Positions 7,923-11,326 of a stretch of DNA of 11,326 nt are shown here, in pieces. Positions within the stretch are counted from its first letter, which is position 1. Each line of letters begins with the position of its first letter. The notes beneath the pieces are model-generated. The model ran no database searches. It had not been told where the DNA came from and saw only the letters and a program-made list of their open reading frames with translations. Source of the stretch: an uncultured Lentisphaeria bacterium. GTDB lineage: Bacteria > Verrucomicrobiota > Lentisphaeria > Victivallales > Victivallaceae. Location: positions 1-11,326 of the forward strand of contig CALABZ010000192.1 in the NCBI GenBank assembly GCA_937888615.1. The letters are read 5' to 3'. Made by a program: the position numbers and the translations under genes.

Positions 7923-8480
7923 ATGAGAAAGAATTTCGGAGCGCAAACCATCCTATATCCGATGCCGGTATTCATCATCGCCACCTACAACGAGGACGGA
8001 ACGCCGAACGCAATGAATGCCGCATGGGGTGGAATACATGACACCGATCAAATCGGAATTTGTATTGCGCCGGATCATAAAACCGCAAAAAACATTTTGA
8101 AGCGGAAGTGTTTCACGGTCAGCATGGCGGATGCCGCCCATATTGTTCCCTGCGATTACGTCGGAATCGTTTCCGGTAATGATGTCCCGGACAAACTTGC
8201 GAAGGCCGGATTCACCACAATAAAATCTGATTTTGTCGACGCACCGGTTATTGCCGAACTTCCCATGACATTGGAATGCAGACTCATCAGTTTTGACGAA
8301 AAGACCGGATGCACCGTGGGAGAAATTGTCAATGTGAGCGCCGACGAGCGCATTCTGACCGAAGGAAAAATCGATCCCGCGAAATTGCGGCCGATCACCT
8401 TCGATCCCGTGAACCACACCTATCTGGAACTTGGTGGCAAAGTCGGTGATGCGTTCAAGGATGGTTTGAAGCTCAAGTAA
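7923..8480 (+). CDS. Flavin reductase family protein (FMN-binding split barrel)
   Basis: A 185-aa protein matching in length and pattern the flavin reductase-like/flavoredoxin family (COG1853). It begins with a short N-terminal strand, then VFIIATYNEDGTPNAMNAAW, in which substrate-side and FMN-phosphate contacts of the family lie, followed by ICIAPDHKTAKNIL and FTVSMA. Members bind FMN and pass electrons from NAD(P)H or partner proteins; the actual partner here is unknown. It is predicted to be cytosolic, with no signal peptide. The start is clear: GGAGG (7910-7914) sits eight bases before the ATG, and the gene begins three bases after the glycosylase stop, so co-transcription is likely. Its presence between a DNA glycosylase and a pRiA4b ORF-3 protein has no obvious functional explanation. 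Confidence 0.92.
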   Translation: MRKNFGAQTILYPMPVFIIATYNEDGTPNAMNAAWGGIHDTDQIGICIAPDHKTAKNILKRKCFTVSMADAAHIVPCDYVGIVSGNDVPDKLAKAGFTTIKSDFVDAPVIAELPMTLECRLISFDEKTGCTVGEIVNVSADERILTEGKIDPAKLRPITFDPVNHTYLELGGKVGDAFKDGLKLK

Positions 8481-8506
8481 CACTCACATCGGGTACGGAG
8501 TTATTT

Positions 8507-9559
8507 ATGAAATCTACAAACAATCGAAAAAGATCGTCGACAACCAAAGCTGCTGCGGGACTAACCGCTTCGCAAAAAAACGCGAAAGCAAAAACGCTGA
8601 AAAAAGCCTATGTATTCCGCGTCGCGCTGTCTGACGACAACGAAATTTACAGTGACATTCTGATTCGCGCCGATCAGACCTTTGAAGATCTGCACGAGAT
8701 TATTTTCGAAGCGTTCAACCGGGAGGAAGAACATCTTTACTGTTTCGATATCGGCGGGACACGGGTATCCTCGCCGGATTGCGAACTGGATGATGACGAG
8801 TTGGATGCGTCTGAAACCAAACTGGAAGAGATCTCGTTTGAAGTCGGAGACGGGTTCGGTTATCTGTTCGATTTCGGCGACGAGTGGCAACACGATATTG
8901 AATTGCTGGAAATCGTCCCCGTTGAGAAAACCGGGGAGTATCCGCGCATCCTGAACTCCCATGGAGAACCGCCGCCTCAATATGAGGATGCCGAACCGCC
9001 GGTTGTCATACATCCGGAACTGCTGAAACTCGTCAAGCGGAAATGCCCGCGATGGGATGGCGATCCGGATTGCATTTTTGTCGACGAACACGACAATATC
9101 CCGGACAAAAAGGATGTCAAAAACTTTGTGCGGGGCAAAGTGATTGTTTCCGTGATGGGAATGGAATCATGCGATTTTCAGGCGGACTTCCCTTCGCTGA
9201 AGTCTCTCTTCCGAAAAGATACAATGGAGGATGCGTATTGCAACAATTTTTTCATTTCCTTCGTCCGAAACGCCATTGAAGCTCTTGTGGAAAAGGAATA
9301 TATCGCCAACGTAAACAACGATGCTTTCATAAAAATATTTTCGGCCATGGCCGACGATCCGGACTCCCCGTCGCAATCGTTTCTTCATGATATGATCTGG
9401 ACAGCGGCGGCCTGTTTCTTGCTTCAGTATGAATGCAGTCAAAAGGAATTTTCCAAGATACTCCGCCGTCTGGTCAAGACAATCCGGAAAAATACCGGGA
9501 CGACGTTTTATGACTTTTGCCTCGGAAATTTTGAAGACGGCGGAGATGAGCAGGAATGA
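8507..9559 (+). CDS. pRiA4b ORF-3-like protein with long C-terminal extension
   Basis: A 350-aa protein. Residues 1-33 form a basic, low-complexity tail. Residues of about 35-190 match the plasmid pRiA4b ORF-3-like domain (PF07929): YVFRVALSD, then LHEIIFEAFNREEEHLYCF, DGFGYLFDFGDEWQHDIE (around residue 125) and EYPRILNSHGEPPPQYEDAE. The domain is common on plasmids and mobile elements, and its biochemical function is not established. Residues 190-350 form an acidic, helical extension with no motif I recognise. GGAG (8497-8500) lies six bases before the ATG, which supports the start. The stop overlaps the next start (ATGA, 9556-9559). Confidence 0.9.
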   Translation: MKSTNNRKRSSTTKAAAGLTASQKNAKAKTLKKAYVFRVALSDDNEIYSDILIRADQTFEDLHEIIFEAFNREEEHLYCFDIGGTRVSSPDCELDDDELDASETKLEEISFEVGDGFGYLFDFGDEWQHDIELLEIVPVEKTGEYPRILNSHGEPPPQYEDAEPPVVIHPELLKLVKRKCPRWDGDPDCIFVDEHDNIPDKKDVKNFVRGKVIVSVMGMESCDFQADFPSLKSLFRKDTMEDAYCNNFFISFVRNAIEALVEKEYIANVNNDAFIKIFSAMADDPDSPSQSFLHDMIWTAAACFLLQYECSQKEFSKILRRLVKTIRKNTGTTFYDFCLGNFEDGGDEQE

Positions 9560-9786
9560 CACAGCCAGCGAAAACAACTCATCCTCAGGTATGGCGGGGA
9601 AAACTGATAGCCGTCTGCGACTATGCGGCATCCTATACGTCTGGTGATGCTATCTGGAATGAAGGCTATCCCGTCTGGTGGCATTTAACCAACGTCCGAC
9701 TCTTGTCCGAACCGATTCCGTGCCGTGGGCGCGTCGGGATGTGGCGATTAAACAATAATTTGATGGAGCGAATAAATGATAAATGA
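9556..9786 (+). CDS. Short ASCH-like protein, C-terminal half of the domain only
   Basis: A 76-aa protein that reads like the second half of an ASCH domain: GKLIAVCDY, then a WNEGYPVWWHLTNVR segment and the typical ending EPIPCRGRVGMWRL. ASCH domains have a PUA-like beta-barrel fold, are thought to bind RNA or modified nucleic acid, and normally span over 100 residues. The usual N-terminal part (a QPWA...G.K..E.R type stretch) is missing, and the frame is closed by a stop at 9547-9549, so it is not simply a wrong start. It overlaps the pRiA4b gene by four bases and the next gene by eleven. It may be a truncated remnant or a genuine mini-domain; tight coupling favours a translated gene. Confidence 0.7.
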   Translation: MTQPAKTTHPQVWRGKLIAVCDYAASYTSGDAIWNEGYPVWWHLTNVRLLSEPIPCRGRVGMWRLNNNLMERINDK

Positions 9787-10165
9787 TGATACGGAAAAAC
9801 GCCTTGATCTATCTGAGTTACACTTTGAGGAATTTTTTGAGAACTTTTATACGCATTTGCTTAAAATAGGCAAATTCCAAAAAGGCTCAGAGCTTGGTAT
9901 GCATGCCCTTTGTGATTCTCTTGTCTTGGCATGGAATATCCACATAACATATGGAGTGGCTGAAGGTAAAAACAAGGCATCTCAAATGGCGCTTTCGCAG
10001 AACCCCAAAACCAGGGCGTGGTTAGCTGATTTTATTAAAATGGCTATTGAGACCAAAGACAAGTTTTTTCGAGATGATCGTTTCGTCGTTGAAAGTGCAA
10101 AGGTTTCTCTTCAAAATAATAGACCAATGCTGGAAATCGAGTTTGGGAAAGAAGAACCTCTGTAA
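9776..10165 (+). CDS. Uncharacterised 129-aa protein sharing a domain with the glycosylase
   Basis: A 129-aa protein of no named family I recognise. It is predicted to be helical with a short C-terminal strand pair and has no signal peptide or membrane segment. Residues ~45-125 align by eye with ~62-132 of the glycosylase gene at 6786: LAWNIHIT versus IAWNIAVT, a middle stretch ending in F-x-D, then SLQNNRPMLEIEFG versus FMNNGKSCLKVQIG. A GGAG seven bases upstream supports ATG 9776, which overlaps the ASCH-like gene. The stop codon touches the polymerase start with no gap, so the two are probably translated together. Two sampled 60-base stretches are 33-35% G+C, well below both neighbours (about 50%), suggesting separate acquisition. 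A partner or regulatory role for the polymerase is only a guess. Confidence 0.82.
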   Translation: MINDDTEKRLDLSELHFEEFFENFYTHLLKIGKFQKGSELGMHALCDSLVLAWNIHITYGVAEGKNKASQMALSQNPKTRAWLADFIKMAIETKDKFFRDDRFVVESAKVSLQNNRPMLEIEFGKEEPL

Positions 10166-11326
10166 ATGACCTCCCGCACCTACATCGCCATTGACCTCAA
10201 ATCATTCTACGCATCCGTAGAATGCGCGGACTTGCACCTTGATCCGCTCACAACGAATCTGGTCGTGGCCGATGAAAGCCGGACGGAAAAGACGATCTGT
10301 CTGGCCGTATCACCTTCGCTGAAAGCCTGTGGAATTCCCGGTCGCGCACGGCTGTTCGAGGTAGTGCAGAAGGTTCGGGAAGTCAATGCTCAGCGTCGAT
10401 GCCATGCTCCGAACCACCGTTTTACCGGAAAATCCAGCAATGCGCCGGAGCTGAAAGCCAATCCGGCTTTGGAACTGGACTACATCGTCGCCATGCCGCG
10501 CATGGCACGCTACATGGAGGTCAGCGCTCAAATTTACGGTCTTTATCTGAAGTTCGTCTCGCCGGACGATATTCACGTTTATTCCATCGACGAGGTGTTT
10601 ATCGACGCGACGCAGTATCTCCGCCTCTACAATCTGACCGCCCGTGAATTTGCAATGAAACTGGTACAGGAGGTCCTCAAGGCGACCGGCATCACGGCGA
10701 CGGCGGGTATCGGCACGAATCTCTATCTCTGCAAAATAGCCATGGACATCACGGCGAAACACATTCCGGCGGATAAGGACGGTGTCCGCATCGCCGAACT
10801 GGACGAACAATCATTCCGGCGAGAGTTATGGTCGCACCAACCGCTGACAGACTTCTGGCGTATCGGGCATGGCTATGCGAATAAACTGAATGCCCTTGGT
10901 TTACGAACCATGGGCGATGTCGCCCGGATGTCGCTTCGGAACGAGGACGTACTTTATCGCATGTTCGGAATCAACGCCGAACTGCTGATTGACCATGCCT
11001 GGGGATGGGAACCTTGCACCATTGCGGAAATCAAAGCCTACAAGCCGGAAAGCAACAGTCTCAGTTCCGGTCAGGTACTGAAAGAGCCTTACGATTTTGA
11101 CAAGGCACGAGTGGTTACCATGGAGATGATTGATGCACTTGTGCTTGACCTGATTGAAAAACATTTAGTTGCCGATCAGCTTGTGCTGAACATTGGCTAC
11201 GATATAATGAATCTGACGGATGCCCGCCGCAGACGGGAATACACCGGCCCGGTAACGACTGACCACTACGAACGGCAAGTTCCGAAAGAAACGCACGGCT
11301 CAATCAATCTCGGTCGGCAGACCTCA
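10166..11326 (+). CDS. Y-family DNA polymerase (UmuC/DinB type), 3' end cut by window
   Basis: 387 codons are visible and the frame is open to the last base; family members of this type are usually about 450-500 aa, so roughly the last fifth is missing. Y-family catalytic motifs are intact: YIAIDLKSFYASVE at the N-terminus (D10) and YSIDEVFID (D142, E143) in the palm. A conserved PSLKACGIPGRARLFEV segment follows the first motif, and a helix-hairpin-helix-like FWRIGHGYANKLNALG lies near residue 230. The little-finger region begins after about 270. Such enzymes copy past damaged bases with low fidelity. The start ATG follows the previous TAA directly and has only a weak upstream purine run, implying translational coupling. 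No umuD-like or lexA-like gene is visible, and no SOS box was recognised. Which Y-family subgroup (UmuC or DinB) is not settled. Confidence 0.95.
   Translation, partial: MTSRTYIAIDLKSFYASVECADLHLDPLTTNLVVADESRTEKTICLAVSPSLKACGIPGRARLFEVVQKVREVNAQRRCHAPNHRFTGKSSNAPELKANPALELDYIVAMPRMARYMEVSAQIYGLYLKFVSPDDIHVYSIDEVFIDATQYLRLYNLTAREFAMKLVQEVLKATGITATAGIGTNLYLCKIAMDITAKHIPADKDGVRIAELDEQSFRRELWSHQPLTDFWRIGHGYANKLNALGLRTMGDVARMSLRNEDVLYRMFGINAELLIDHAWGWEPCTIAEIKAYKPESNSLSSGQVLKEPYDFDKARVVTMEMIDALVLDLIEKHLVADQLVLNIGYDIMNLTDARRRREYTGPVTTDHYERQVPKETHGSINLGRQTS

Noticed and set aside
10310..10810. Long minus-strand open frame (166 codons)
   Set aside because: It lies wholly inside the Y-family polymerase gene, whose catalytic motifs are intact; it is an antisense shadow.

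Overview
The window comes from a bacterial chromosome or large mobile element and holds two gene blocks, all on the plus strand. No rRNA, tRNA, IS element, CRISPR array or integrase was found. The taxon cannot be fixed from sequence alone. The content (a flavin reductase family protein, a pRiA4b ORF-3 type protein, an UmuC-type polymerase, a MagIII-like glycosylase) would suit an anaerobic, possibly host-associated bacterium, for example from the Lentisphaerota/Verrucomicrobiota or Firmicutes. That is only a guess.

Block 1 (about 78-6629) is a tightly packed four-gene operon joined by overlapping stop/start codons (ATGA, ATGA, TAATG). It encodes an ApeA/HEPN-type protein with an RNxxxH motif, a SNF2/HepA-type helicase, a PglZ-domain alkaline-phosphatase-superfamily protein, and a 248-aa protein in the position of BrxA. 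Helicase-PglZ-BrxA is the 3' order known for type 3 BREX phage-defence loci (brxF-brxC-pglX-brxHII-pglZ-brxA). The most likely reading is the 3' half of a BREX-3-like island, with brxF, brxC and the methyltransferase pglX before position 1. The unusual point is the HEPN-type gene translationally coupled to the helicase. The alternative is a smaller, less described system built only of HEPN, helicase, PglZ and BrxA-like parts.

A 156-base gap (6630-6785) with two small inverted repeats separates the blocks.

Block 2 (6786 to the window end) is richer in G+C over most of its length and is again operon-like, with gaps of 26 bases or less, or overlaps. It encodes a two-domain HhH-GPD DNA glycosylase (COG2231/MagIII-like), a flavin reductase family protein, a pRiA4b ORF-3-like protein, a short ASCH-like half-domain protein, a 129-aa AT-rich orphan, and a Y-family DNA polymerase running off the window end. 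The glycosylase and polymerase point to base-excision repair and translesion synthesis. The N-terminal domain of the glycosylase and the free-standing 129-aa protein next to the polymerase appear to be the same uncharacterised domain, which ties the two ends of the cassette together.
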